Assembly (NCBI RefSeq): GCF_003788635.1
Contig: NZ_AYKH01000040.1
Location: 120,464-184,463 of the forward strand
Length of the DNA: 64,000 nucleotides
From: Salinisphaera orenii subsp. orenii MK-B5
GTDB lineage: Bacteria > Pseudomonadota > Gammaproteobacteria > Nevskiales > Salinisphaeraceae
Direction of reading: 5' to 3'
Under the pieces are notes generated by a model. The model saw nothing but the letters and a program-made list of their open reading frames with translations. It did no database searches and was not told the DNA's origin. Shown here piece by piece: positions 39,723 through 49,085 of the stretch (within the stretch, counting starts at the first letter, position 1; each line of letters opens with the position of its first letter). A program made the translations under genes and the position numbers.

Positions 39723-40936
39723 TGGCGAGCAAGTTCATGAACTGGGTGGACGCCCGCTTTCCGGCGACGCAGCTCTGGAACGACCACGTCGGCCAGTACT
39801 ACGCGCCGAAGAACTTCAACTTCTGGTACTACTTCGGCTCGCTGGCGATGCTGGTGCTGGTCAATCAGCTGCTCACCGGCATCTGGCTGGCCATGTTCTA
39901 CAAGCCGTCGGCGGCCGAGGCCTTCGGGTCCGTGGCCTACATCATGCGTGAAGTGGAGTGGGGCTGGCTCATCCGCTACATGCACTCCACCGGCGCGTCG
40001 TTCTTCTTCATCGTCGTGTATCTGCACATGTTCCGCGCGCTGCTGTACGGCTCGTACCGCAAGCCGCGCGAACTGCTGTGGATCTTCGGCTGCCTGATCT
40101 TTCTGGCGCTCATGGCCGAAGCCTTCATGGGCTATGTGTTGCCCTGGGGCAACATGTCCTACTGGGGCGCGCAGGTGATCATCTCGCTGTTCTCGGCGGT
40201 CCCGGTCGTCGGCGAGCAGCTCACCACCTGGATTCGCGGCGACTTCGTGGTCGGCGATGCGACGCTCAACCGCTTCTTCGCCCTGCATGTGGTGGCACTG
40301 CCGTTCGTGCTGGTGGGCCTGGTGATCGCGCACATCATGGCGCTGCATCACGTCGGTTCGAACAATCCGGACGGCATCGAGATCAAGGCCAACAAGGGCG
40401 CCGACGGGCATCCCGTGGACGGCATCCGCTTCCATCCGTACTACACGGTCAAGGATCTGTTCGGGGTCGGCGTATTCCTGATCCTGTTCGCCGGGGTGAT
40501 CTTCTTCGCGCCGACGTTCGGCGGGCTGTTCCTCGAGGTCGACAACTTCAGCCCCGCGAATCCGTCGGTCACGCCCGAACACATCAAGCCCTCCTGGTAC
40601 TTCACGCCGTTCTACGCGATGCTGCGTGCGGTGCCCAGCAAGGGTGGCGGCGTCATCGTGATGTTCTCCGCGGTGTTCATCCTGTTCTTCCTGCCATGGC
40701 TGGATCGGAGCCGGGTGAAGTCCATCCGCTACAAGGGCATCATCTTCAAGGTCGCGCTCACGCTGTTCGCCGTCTCCTTCCTGAGTCTGGCCTATCTCGG
40801 CCTGCAGGCGCCGTCGGACGGGGTCAAGCTCTCAGCGCGCATTGCGACGGTGACTTACTTCTTGTTCTTCCTGTTGATGCCCATCTACAGCAAGCTCGAC
40901 AGGACCAAGCCGGTTCCGGAAAGGGTGACGGGATGA
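39722..40936 (+). CDS. petB: Cytochrome b subunit of bc1 complex
   Basis: 404 residues, full-length b (eight helices, not split). Haem-ligand histidines lie in the pair MHSTG...YLHMFR and in the pair LHVVALPF...AHIMALHH. The Qo-site motif appears as PEHIKPSWYF (PEWY region, here with a different spacing of residues). It carries both haems and both quinone sites. It overlaps petC by four bases. Confidence 0.96.
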   Translation: MASKFMNWVDARFPATQLWNDHVGQYYAPKNFNFWYYFGSLAMLVLVNQLLTGIWLAMFYKPSAAEAFGSVAYIMREVEWGWLIRYMHSTGASFFFIVVYLHMFRALLYGSYRKPRELLWIFGCLIFLALMAEAFMGYVLPWGNMSYWGAQVIISLFSAVPVVGEQLTTWIRGDFVVGDATLNRFFALHVVALPFVLVGLVIAHIMALHHVGSNNPDGIEIKANKGADGHPVDGIRFHPYYTVKDLFGVGVFLILFAGVIFFAPTFGGLFLEVDNFSPANPSVTPEHIKPSWYFTPFYAMLRAVPSKGGGVIVMFSAVFILFFLPWLDRSRVKSIRYKGIIFKVALTLFAVSFLSLAYLGLQAPSDGVKLSARIATVTYFLFFLLMPIYSKLDRTKPVPERVTG

Positions 40937-41676
40937 AGCGTTCGCTGTTGTTAGCACTGCTGGTGATGCTGCCGATCTCGGTGTGGGCGGCTGAGGGCAG
41001 CGTGCCGTTCGAGTTCGATCCGAATCTGGATAACCAGGCCTCTCTTCAGCGCGGCGCCAAGCTGTTCATGAACTACTGCTCGGGCTGTCACTCGCTGCAG
41101 TACATGCGCTACAACCGTATCGCCGAGGACCTCGAGATTCCCAGGGACGTGGTCGAGAACAACCTCATCATGACGGGCGGCAAGATTCACAGCACCATCC
41201 AGGGCACCATGTCCAAGGAGCAGGCGGGCGACTGGTTCGGCAAGGCGCCGCCGGATCTCTCGCTGATCGCGCGCCAGCGTGGTGCGGACTGGATCTACAG
41301 CTTTCTGCTGTCGTTCTATCTGGACGACTCGCGACCGAACGGCGTGAACAATCTGGTGATGGCGAACACCGCCATGCCGCACGTGCTGGCGCCGCTGCAG
41401 GGCTACCAGGTTCACGAGGAATCCGGCGGGCACGACGGGGAGAGCGAGGGTGGTCACGGCGACGCCGGTCCCGCACTCGAGCTCGTGCAGGAAGGCCAGC
41501 TCAACCCGGCGGAGTATCGGTCTGCGGTCGGGGATATCACCAATTTTCTGGTCTACGCCGGGGAGCCGGTCAAGCTGACGCGTGCGTCGCTCGGCTTCAA
41601 GGTGATCGTGTTCCTGATTCTGTTCACCGGTCTGGCCTACATGCTCAAGCGCGAATTCTGGCGCGACGTGCATTAG
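40933..41676 (+). CDS. petC: Cytochrome c1
   Basis: 247 residues. The signal peptide ends near residue 20 (VWA-AEG). The haem-binding CSGCH is at 49-53, and the axial methionine is probably in MANTAMPH. A C-terminal membrane helix (about 220-238) anchors it. An insertion rich in His, Gly and Glu (about 160-177) is unusual but poorly conserved in the family. It completes the bc1 operon. Confidence 0.96.
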   Translation: MKRSLLLALLVMLPISVWAAEGSVPFEFDPNLDNQASLQRGAKLFMNYCSGCHSLQYMRYNRIAEDLEIPRDVVENNLIMTGGKIHSTIQGTMSKEQAGDWFGKAPPDLSLIARQRGADWIYSFLLSFYLDDSRPNGVNNLVMANTAMPHVLAPLQGYQVHEESGGHDGESEGGHGDAGPALELVQEGQLNPAEYRSAVGDITNFLVYAGEPVKLTRASLGFKVIVFLILFTGLAYMLKREFWRDVH

Positions 41677-41695
41677 CCGCCAAGCGAGACGTCCG

Positions 41696-42325
41696 ATGGC
41701 GAGCCGCAGCTCCACGATCACGCTCTACTCGCGTGCCGACTGCGTGCACAGCCATCGGGTCCGGCTGGTCATGGCCGAAAAGGGCGTGGCCGGCTATGAG
41801 GTCGTGGCGCTGCGCGACGACGAGGAGAGCGAGGATCTCCTCCAGCTCAACCCCTACAATACGGTGCCGACGCTGGTCGATCGCGAGCTCGTGGTCTACG
41901 ACCCGCGGATCATCATCGAGTACGTCGATGAACGTTACCCACATCCGCCGCTGATGCCCGTCGACCCGGTGCTGCGGGCGCAGTATCGGCTGGCGATCTA
42001 TCGCATGGAGATGGATCTCTATCCGCTCTGCGACGAGCTCGAATCCACCCCTGCGGTGGCGCGCAAGGCGCGCGGTCGCATGACCGAGCTGCTGACCACG
42101 CTGGCCGCCGAATTCTCGCCGCGGACGTACATCGGCGAGGAATTTTCGCTCGTGGACTGTACACTGGCACCGGTGCTCTGGCGTCTGAACCATTACGGTG
42201 TCGAACTGCCGAAGCATCAGCACGAACGTTTGCACAGCTACGCCCGGCGTCTGTTCGCGCGACCCGCTTTCGAGCGCAGCCTGTCGCCGATCGAAGCCCA
42301 GATGGGCACCGCCGGCGCGCCCTGA
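41696..42325 (+). CDS. sspA: Stringent starvation protein A
   Basis: 209 residues with a glutathione-transferase fold: an N-terminal thioredoxin-like half (TLYSRADCVHSHRVRLVMAEKG, LNPYNTVPTLVDREL) and a helical C-terminal half. In E. coli it binds RNA polymerase and supports acid and starvation responses. The petABC-sspA-sspB order is conserved in many gammaproteobacteria. The gap to petC is 19 bases. Confidence 0.95.
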   Translation: MASRSSTITLYSRADCVHSHRVRLVMAEKGVAGYEVVALRDDEESEDLLQLNPYNTVPTLVDRELVVYDPRIIIEYVDERYPHPPLMPVDPVLRAQYRLAIYRMEMDLYPLCDELESTPAVARKARGRMTELLTTLAAEFSPRTYIGEEFSLVDCTLAPVLWRLNHYGVELPKHQHERLHSYARRLFARPAFERSLSPIEAQMGTAGAP

Positions 42326-42341
42326 AAACCCGGGAGCTTTC

Positions 42342-42770
42342 ATGGCCGAATTGACCTCGCGCCGCCCCTATCTCATACGCGCGCTCTACGACTGGGTGCT
42401 CGACAACGATCTGACGCCGCATCTGCTCGTGGCCGCCGACGCCGAGGGCGTCGACGTGCCGCATCAGTTCGTCACCGAGGACGGCAAGATCACGGTCAAC
42501 ATCAGTCCGGGCGCCGTGCGCGGCCTGTCGCTCGACAACGCCCTGATCAGCTTCTCGGCCCGGTTCTCGGGACAGAGCTACGACGTCAGCGTGCCGCCCG
42601 GTGCCGTTCTCGCGCTGTATGCGCGCGAGAACGGCGAGGGCATGCTCTTCGGCGAAGTCGAGCCGCCGACCCCGCCGGACGGCGGCCCGGATGGCGGTGA
42701 CGACGCCGACGGCGAGAGTGGCGAACAGACGGCCCAGAGCAAGCGCGCGCATCTGAAGGTCGTCAAGTAG
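42342..42770 (+). CDS. sspB: ClpXP protease specificity-enhancing factor SspB
   Basis: 142 residues. The substrate-binding domain (about 1-112) begins LTSRRPYLIRALYDWVLDN. A flexible acidic, glycine-rich linker follows, then the ClpX-binding tail AHLKVVK, close to the E. coli tail. It delivers ssrA-tagged proteins and others to ClpXP. GGGAG precedes the ATG at 42342. It converges with diaA after 58 bases. Confidence 0.95.
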   Translation: MAELTSRRPYLIRALYDWVLDNDLTPHLLVAADAEGVDVPHQFVTEDGKITVNISPGAVRGLSLDNALISFSARFSGQSYDVSVPPGAVLALYARENGEGMLFGEVEPPTPPDGGPDGGDDADGESGEQTAQSKRAHLKVVK

Positions 42771-42828
42771 TCGCCCCGGGTCGACCGCCGGCAGCCGCGC
42801 CTCGAACGACAGCGGTACCGACGGCCGC

Positions 42829-43764
<936 letters not shown>

Positions 43765-43777
<13 letters not shown>

Positions 43778-45681
43778 GGCGCAGGTTCGGATGGCTCGTT
43801 GCGGACGTCGGCCTGCGAGGGCATCTCGACGAGCTGGGGCCGGCCGCCACGAAAGACGGCCCAGGCGAGATAGCGTTCGATCCGATTGTCCGGCCTGACC
43901 GCCAGAACGCCGGTCATGCCCTCGAACGTATCGCCCGTGCGCAGGCCGCCGCTGCCGATCTGGTCGGTCAGTCGCCAGGCGTCCATGCCCATCGCGAACA
44001 GCCGCGTGTAGCGCTCGGCCGTGTCTCCGTAGCGCTCAGCGGCGGCCGCGCGACGGTCTTCGAGGAAGGCGCCTTCGCCGATGACCCAGGGCAGGTCGGC
44101 GAAGCGGACGCCGTTGAGGTCGATGTCCTCGTTGGGATCGGGGGAGCCGCTGTAGATGTGCGACGTCGAGAGCATCGGCAGCCCGGTGGCGCGATAGAAA
44201 CGCAGCTGGCTGCGGATCAGGCGTGCCTGTACCGGCTGCGCGGCGGCCACGAAGATGAAGTCGGCTTCGTTGCCGGGATAGCCCGACAGTACCGACTGGA
44301 TGGGGCCGCGGTGATCGTGCTGGTCGCTGTTGTAGGTCGCGTAGTCGATCACGCGCCCACCCCCGACACTGAAGCGCTCGCGGAAGGCGTCGAACACGCG
44401 ACTGCCCCAGTCGCCTTCCGGCACCAGCGCGAGTGCCCGCTCGTGGCCCTCGTCCGCGGCATGCCGTGCGACCGTGCGCGCATCGTCCTCGGGTGCGAGC
44501 GCGAACTGATAGAAGCCCGGCTCCGTGATCGTCCGATCGATGCGGTTCAGGGCGACGATCGGCCGTTCCCCGGCCTGGCTGGACAGCGCCGCGACCTTCG
44601 ACTTGTTCAGCGGCCCGACCAGCACACCCACATTATCCTGGCGCGCCCGGCGCAGGATCGCCTCGGCGCTCATCGTGTTCGTGTCGTAAATCAGCGGCTG
44701 CCCGGGTGCGCTGCTGTCGGTCTCGTAGGCGAACAGAAAGCCGGCGCGAATGGCCTCCGCCGCTCGGGCGAAGTCGCCGCTCAGCGGCAGCGCCAGGGCG
44801 ACGGTGTCGCTGGGCGGCTCCGGCGCGGGGCCGAGGTCGGCCGGCCCGGCCTGTTCTCCCGGCTCCGCCGGCTGACTCACCACCATCGTGCTGTCGTAGT
44901 CGAAGCGTTCGGGCAGTACGCTGCGGGCCGCGGGATGCCCCGCATACTCGTTCTCCCATTCCGCCAGCGCCCGATCGCGTGCCGCGCGGTCGGCCCAGCG
45001 GCGCTGGCCAATCGCGGCGAGGGCAAGCCAACCGCGCGTGGTGGTATCGGCGTTGCGTGCGGCGCGGCTGTCCGGCCCCTGGCCGTAGGCGATCGCCTGC
45101 AGCGCCTTGTCGTAGACGCGTGCGTCGTTGGCGGCGAGCGCGGTGTCGTCAACCAGCCAGATGCCGCGCTGGACGAGTGCGTGCATGCCCGCGATGAGGT
45201 CGTTCTGGGCGAAATGCAGCTCGCCGCGCTTGAGCCACACGCGCTGGGCGATCTCCGGGTCGGTGCCGCTGCTCGGCGGCGGCAGTTCCGCCAGGGCGCG
45301 TGTCGGTGGCATGGCGGCGATACGCGCCAGCGTGCTTGCCAGTTCGTAACGGATACGCGCGTCGTCGTCGAGGCTCGACGCCTGGATGCCGTCGAGAATC
45401 TGCCGGGCCCGGGTGGCCTGGCCCGCCTGCGCGGCGTCCAGGCCGGCGGACAGACGCAGCCGCTGGCGCTCGGCCGGGTCGTCGGCCTCCGCTGCGGCTT
45501 CCATATAGAGTTCGGCGGCGCGCGCGTGGTCATCCTCCAGTTCCGCCTGGCGCGCCTGTTCCGTCGGTGAGCGGCTCGGCTGCGATGTCGGTTCGGGCCG
45601 CTGCGTCGCCGCGCAGCCGGCCAGTACGGCGGCCGCGAACAGCAGACAGAGCGCTTGGATATACGACCGGATGCTTGTCAT
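43765..45681 (-). CDS. lpoA: Penicillin-binding protein activator LpoA
   Basis: 638 residues. A lipoprotein signal peptide ends in VLAGC (Cys23). The N-terminal half is helical and TPR-like (about 40-270), rich in Ala and Arg. The C-terminal half is a periplasmic-binding fold (about 285-610), with LALPLSGDFARAAEAIRAGF and GVLVGPLNKSKVAALS. The family reaches from the outer membrane to activate PBP1a. Head of the lpoA-yraN-diaA operon, divergent from rsmI. Confidence 0.93.
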
Positions 45682-45775
45682 TCGTAGAAACTCCCAGGGA
45701 TTCGCGCGCCCCGTTCCCCCATGCGCGCCGGTGTCATCGGCATAATATCAGCGCCGTTCGCCATCGTGCGCCGTC

Positions 45776-46618
45776 ATGACCGCCACGCCCGCCATGCTCT
45801 GGATCGTCGCCACCCCCATCGGGAATCTGGAGGATGTCGCCGCGCGGGCGGCCCGGGTGCTCTCGGAGGTGGCCGTGATCGCCGCCGAGGACACGCGCCA
45901 CAGCGCGCGGCTGAGCGAGCATCTGGCGATCGGCACCCCGATGCTCTCGCTGCACGAGCACAACGAGGCCGAGCGTGTGCCGCAGCTGATCGGTCGTCTT
46001 CAGGCCGGCGAGGCGGTGGCTCTGATCAGCGACGCCGGCACGCCCCTGATCAGCGACCCGGGTTTCGCGCTCGTGCGGGCGGCACGGGCCGAGGGTATCG
46101 AGGTGCGCTGCGTGCCGGGCGCCTGCGCGGCGGTGGCCGCGTTGTCGGTGGCCGGGCTGCCCAGCGATCGCTTCGTCTTCGAGGGTTTTCTGCCGGCCAG
46201 GGCGGCCGGGCGTCGGGCCCGCCTCGCCGAACTGGCCGACGAGACGCGCACGCTGCTGTTCTACGAGTCGAGTCATCGCATCGCCGCTGCGGTCGCCGAT
46301 ATCGCCGCCACCCTCGGCGAACAGCGCCCTGTCACCCTGTGCCGCGAGCTCACGAAGTTGCACGAGCAGAGCGTGCAGCTGCCGGCCGAGGCGCTGGGCC
46401 AGTGGCTGGCCGTCGACGCCAACCGGCGCCGCGGTGAGTTCGTATTGGTCGTCGGCGGGGCGGCGGTTGTCGAGCGCCATGCCGTCGAGGTCACGCTGGA
46501 CGCTCTCCTGACCGAGCTGCTCGCCGTGACCGGCACGAAAAGCGCTGCCGGCGCCGCGGCGCGTCTGCTCGGTGTCTCGCGCAACGCCGCCTATGCTCGG
46601 GCACTCGAGCTTCAGTGA
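45776..46618 (+). CDS. rsmI: 16S rRNA (cytidine-1402 2'-O) methyltransferase
   Basis: 280 residues. The tetrapyrrole-methylase fold has LWIVATPIGNLEDVAARA, AEDTRHSARL, SDAGTPLISDPG and VPGACAAVAALSVAGLP. It modifies C1402 of 16S rRNA together with RsmH, which is also encoded here. The divergent gap to lpoA is 94 bases and contains CATAAT at 45741-45746. The stop codon lies 13 bases before rnpB. Confidence 0.95.
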   Translation: MTATPAMLWIVATPIGNLEDVAARAARVLSEVAVIAAEDTRHSARLSEHLAIGTPMLSLHEHNEAERVPQLIGRLQAGEAVALISDAGTPLISDPGFALVRAARAEGIEVRCVPGACAAVAALSVAGLPSDRFVFEGFLPARAAGRRARLAELADETRTLLFYESSHRIAAAVADIAATLGEQRPVTLCRELTKLHEQSVQLPAEALGQWLAVDANRRRGEFVLVVGGAAVVERHAVEVTLDALLTELLAVTGTKSAAGAAARLLGVSRNAAYARALELQ

Positions 46619-46624
46619 TAGCAT
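46616..46624 (+). promoter_or_regulatory. Candidate extended -10 promoter of rnpB
   Basis: TG-A-TAGCAT ends seven bases before the predicted 5' end of the RNase P RNA. The TG is part of the rsmI stop codon. No good -35. Confidence 0.5.
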
Positions 46625-46631
46625 TGCGCTT

Positions 46632-46990
<359 letters not shown>

Positions 46991-47260
46991 CTTTGACTGC
47001 CCCGTCTGTCGCCCGTGTGGAGCGGCTGCCCTGCGGCGGCGGTCGCGCACCACACTGCCCCACATTCCATTTGCCCTCGTCACGCTGCTTTGGACGACGT
47101 TCGTCCGCGCCGGCGCGGAACGTGATCGTTTAATTCATATAACGCGCCCAAACACATGGAATGAAAAGACAAAATCGCGAGCCAATCTCTTGATGAGACG
47201 CTTGTGAAAAGGCCTCGGAAATGCCTGTTTAGCCGGATTTTTCGGTCGTTTGACTCGCGC

Positions 47261-47290
47261 TTGACACCCCAAACCGCGGCTGCCTATAGT
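47261..47290 (+). promoter_or_regulatory. Sigma-70 promoter of the dcw cluster (Pmra-like)
   Basis: A perfect TTGACA (47261-47266) and TATAGT (47285-47290) are separated by 18 bases. Transcription should start near 47297, about 50 bases before mraZ. It is the strongest sigma-70 promoter I can see in the window. Confidence 0.85.
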
Positions 47291-47323
47291 GGCGCTACGG
47301 GGCGAGAAGTGGGGTAAAGTGGT
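47289..47323 (+). promoter_or_regulatory. MraZ box: four direct repeats at 10-base period
   Basis: GTGGC, GGGGC, GTGGG and GTGGT begin at 47289, 47299, 47309 and 47319, exactly ten bases apart. This is the known MraZ operator form (TGGGN repeats). The first repeat overlaps the -10 box, so MraZ binding would repress the whole cluster. Confidence 0.88.
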
Positions 47324-47346
47324 TTAGAGCGACGAGAGGCCGCTAC

Positions 47347-47808
47347 GTGTTCAAGGGGTCACATCCGATCACCGTCGATGCCAAGGGGCGTATTGCGATC
47401 CCGGCATCATATCGCCAGTCGTTGATCGACGACTGCGGCGGTCGGATGGTCGTCACCCAGCACTGGGACGGCTGTCTGCTGCTCTATCCGCAGCCGGAAT
47501 ACCAGAAGTTCGAGGCGCAGCTGCTCGCCAAGGGCAGCCTCAACAATCAGGTGCGTGACATTCAGCGTTTCTTTCTCGGCAAAGCGCGGGACGCCGACAT
47601 GGACCGACAGGGCCGCCTTCTGCTGCCGGCCAATCTACGCACCTTCGCGGGGCTGGGTGATCGTGCCGTGCTCTCGGGTATGGGCAATCTGTTCGAGATA
47701 TGGGACGAGGCCACCTTCGAGGCCCGCAACGCCGATACCGCCGCCGCGCTCGCCCGGGATGCCGCCAACGGTGATCTGCCCGACGTGCTCATGGACATCA
47801 GTCTGTGA
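47347..47808 (+). CDS. mraZ: Transcriptional regulator MraZ
   Basis: 153 residues from a GTG, with GAGAGG upstream. It has two AbrB-like half domains: GSHPITVDAKGRIAIPASYR and DMDRQGRLLLPANLR, each with the DxxGR signature. MraZ forms a ring and represses its own cluster through the direct repeats upstream. First gene of dcw. Confidence 0.95.
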   Translation: MFKGSHPITVDAKGRIAIPASYRQSLIDDCGGRMVVTQHWDGCLLLYPQPEYQKFEAQLLAKGSLNNQVRDIQRFFLGKARDADMDRQGRLLLPANLRTFAGLGDRAVLSGMGNLFEIWDEATFEARNADTAAALARDAANGDLPDVLMDISL

Positions 47809-47847
47809 TGCCTGCCCGCTGCCAGCCACGCCACTCGTAACGACGCC

Positions 47848-48816
47848 ATGAGGACCGCCGCCGACATGCCGCAGGCCGAACATCAGCCGGTACTGCTAGA
47901 CGCCGCGTTGGCCGCGCTCGAACCGCGCGAGAGTGGCATCTGCGTCGATGCGACCTACGGTCGCGGCGGGCACAGCCGGGCGATTCTCGGTGTGCTCGGT
48001 GCCGGCGGCCGGCTGGTCGCGATCGACCAGGACCCGGACGCCGCGGCCGATGCCGAGGCGCTGGCGGCCCGGGATCCGCGTCTGACCTTCGTGCGCGGTT
48101 CGTTCCGCGAACTGCGGGCCCACATCGAGGCGCTCGGCCTGCTCGGTCGGGTCGATGCGCTGTTGTTCGATCTCGGCGTGTCGTCGCCGCAGTTCGACGT
48201 GGGCGCGCGCGGATTTTCCTTTCGTCACGACGGTCCGCTGGACATGCGCATGGACCCGGACGCCGGGGCGCCAGTGTCTGACTGGCTTCACCGGGCGAGT
48301 CACGGCGAGATCGCTTCGGTCATCAAGCGCCTGGGCGACGAGCCGTTCGCCGGCCGCATCGCCAGCGCGATCGTGGCGGCCCGCGCGGAGACGCCGGTGG
48401 CGACCACGCGGCGGCTGGCCGAGCTGGTGGTCGCCGCGGTCCCGGCCCGGGTAAGTGCCGGCAAGCGCATTCATCCGGCCACGCGCACGTTTCAGGCGCT
48501 GCGCATGCACGTCAACGACGAACTGGGCGCGCTGGACGCGGCGCTGGATGCGACCCTGGACGTGCTGGCGCCGGGCGGACGACTGGCCGTGATCAGCTTT
48601 CATTCGCTCGAGGATCGGCGGGTCAAGCGCTTCATGCGCACCCAGGCGCGCCCGGCGCCGCCGCCGGTGCCTATGGCGGCCGCGCCCGATCCGGCACTGC
48701 GTCTGCAGGGGCGGCCGGTGCGCGCCGGGGCCGACGAAGCGGGAGCCAACCCGCGGGCCCGCAGCGCGATCATGCGCGTGGCCGAGCGTACCGGCGCACC
48801 ACGGGTGTCGGCATGA
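47848..48816 (+). CDS. rsmH: 16S rRNA (cytosine-1402 N4) methyltransferase
   Basis: 322 residues. The SAM-binding VDATYGRGGHSRAIL, the LLFDLGVSSPQFD and the GFSFRHDGPLDMRM segments are diagnostic, with HPATRTFQALRMHVN and VISFHSLEDRRVK later. It works on the same nucleotide as RsmI. A second ATG at 47866, with AGGA upstream, is an alternative start. It overlaps ftsL by four bases. Confidence 0.96.
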   Translation: MRTAADMPQAEHQPVLLDAALAALEPRESGICVDATYGRGGHSRAILGVLGAGGRLVAIDQDPDAAADAEALAARDPRLTFVRGSFRELRAHIEALGLLGRVDALLFDLGVSSPQFDVGARGFSFRHDGPLDMRMDPDAGAPVSDWLHRASHGEIASVIKRLGDEPFAGRIASAIVAARAETPVATTRRLAELVVAAVPARVSAGKRIHPATRTFQALRMHVNDELGALDAALDATLDVLAPGGRLAVISFHSLEDRRVKRFMRTQARPAPPPVPMAAAPDPALRLQGRPVRAGADEAGANPRARSAIMRVAERTGAPRVSA

Positions 48817-49085
48817 ATCGCCGCAGTCTCGTCATTGCGGCGCTGGTCGCGGCCAATCTGGTCAGCGCCGTTGCCGTGGTTCAGGCCAAACACAAGTCGC
48901 GCGAGCTCGCGCATGAACTCCAGGTGGAACGCGTCGAGCGCGACAAGCTCTCCACCGAGTGGGCACAGCTACAGCTCGAGGAGAGCGCCTGGGCCAATCC
49001 GGACCGGGTCGCGCAGGTGGCCCGGCGCGAACTGGGCATGGTTCAGCCGCAGAACTATGTGGTGCTCGAGGAGCGCAAGCCGTGA
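48813..49085 (+). CDS. ftsL: Cell division protein FtsL
   Basis: 90 residues. A short basic N terminus, one membrane helix (about 4-22) and a periplasmic coiled coil (ELAHELQVERVERDKLSTEW). The late RVAQVARRELGMVQP segment is typical. It forms a complex with FtsB and FtsQ at the septum. Identified by position and layout, since FtsL sequences diverge widely. Confidence 0.92.
   Translation: MNRRSLVIAALVAANLVSAVAVVQAKHKSRELAHELQVERVERDKLSTEWAQLQLEESAWANPDRVAQVARRELGMVQPQNYVVLEERKP

Larger units (their letters stand above)
46991..47346 (+). other. rnpB-mraZ intergenic region
   Basis: 356 bases without a gene. The left part (to about 47125) is GC-rich with no clear structure. The right part, from about 47126, is markedly more A+T-rich than the rest of the window, then gives way to the mraZ promoter and MraZ boxes. 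No second promoter or terminator was firmly identified. Confidence 0.6.

Noticed and set aside
44158..45570. 470-codon plus-strand open frame opposite lpoA
   Set aside because: Antisense shadow of lpoA, with low-complexity composition and no recognisable domain.
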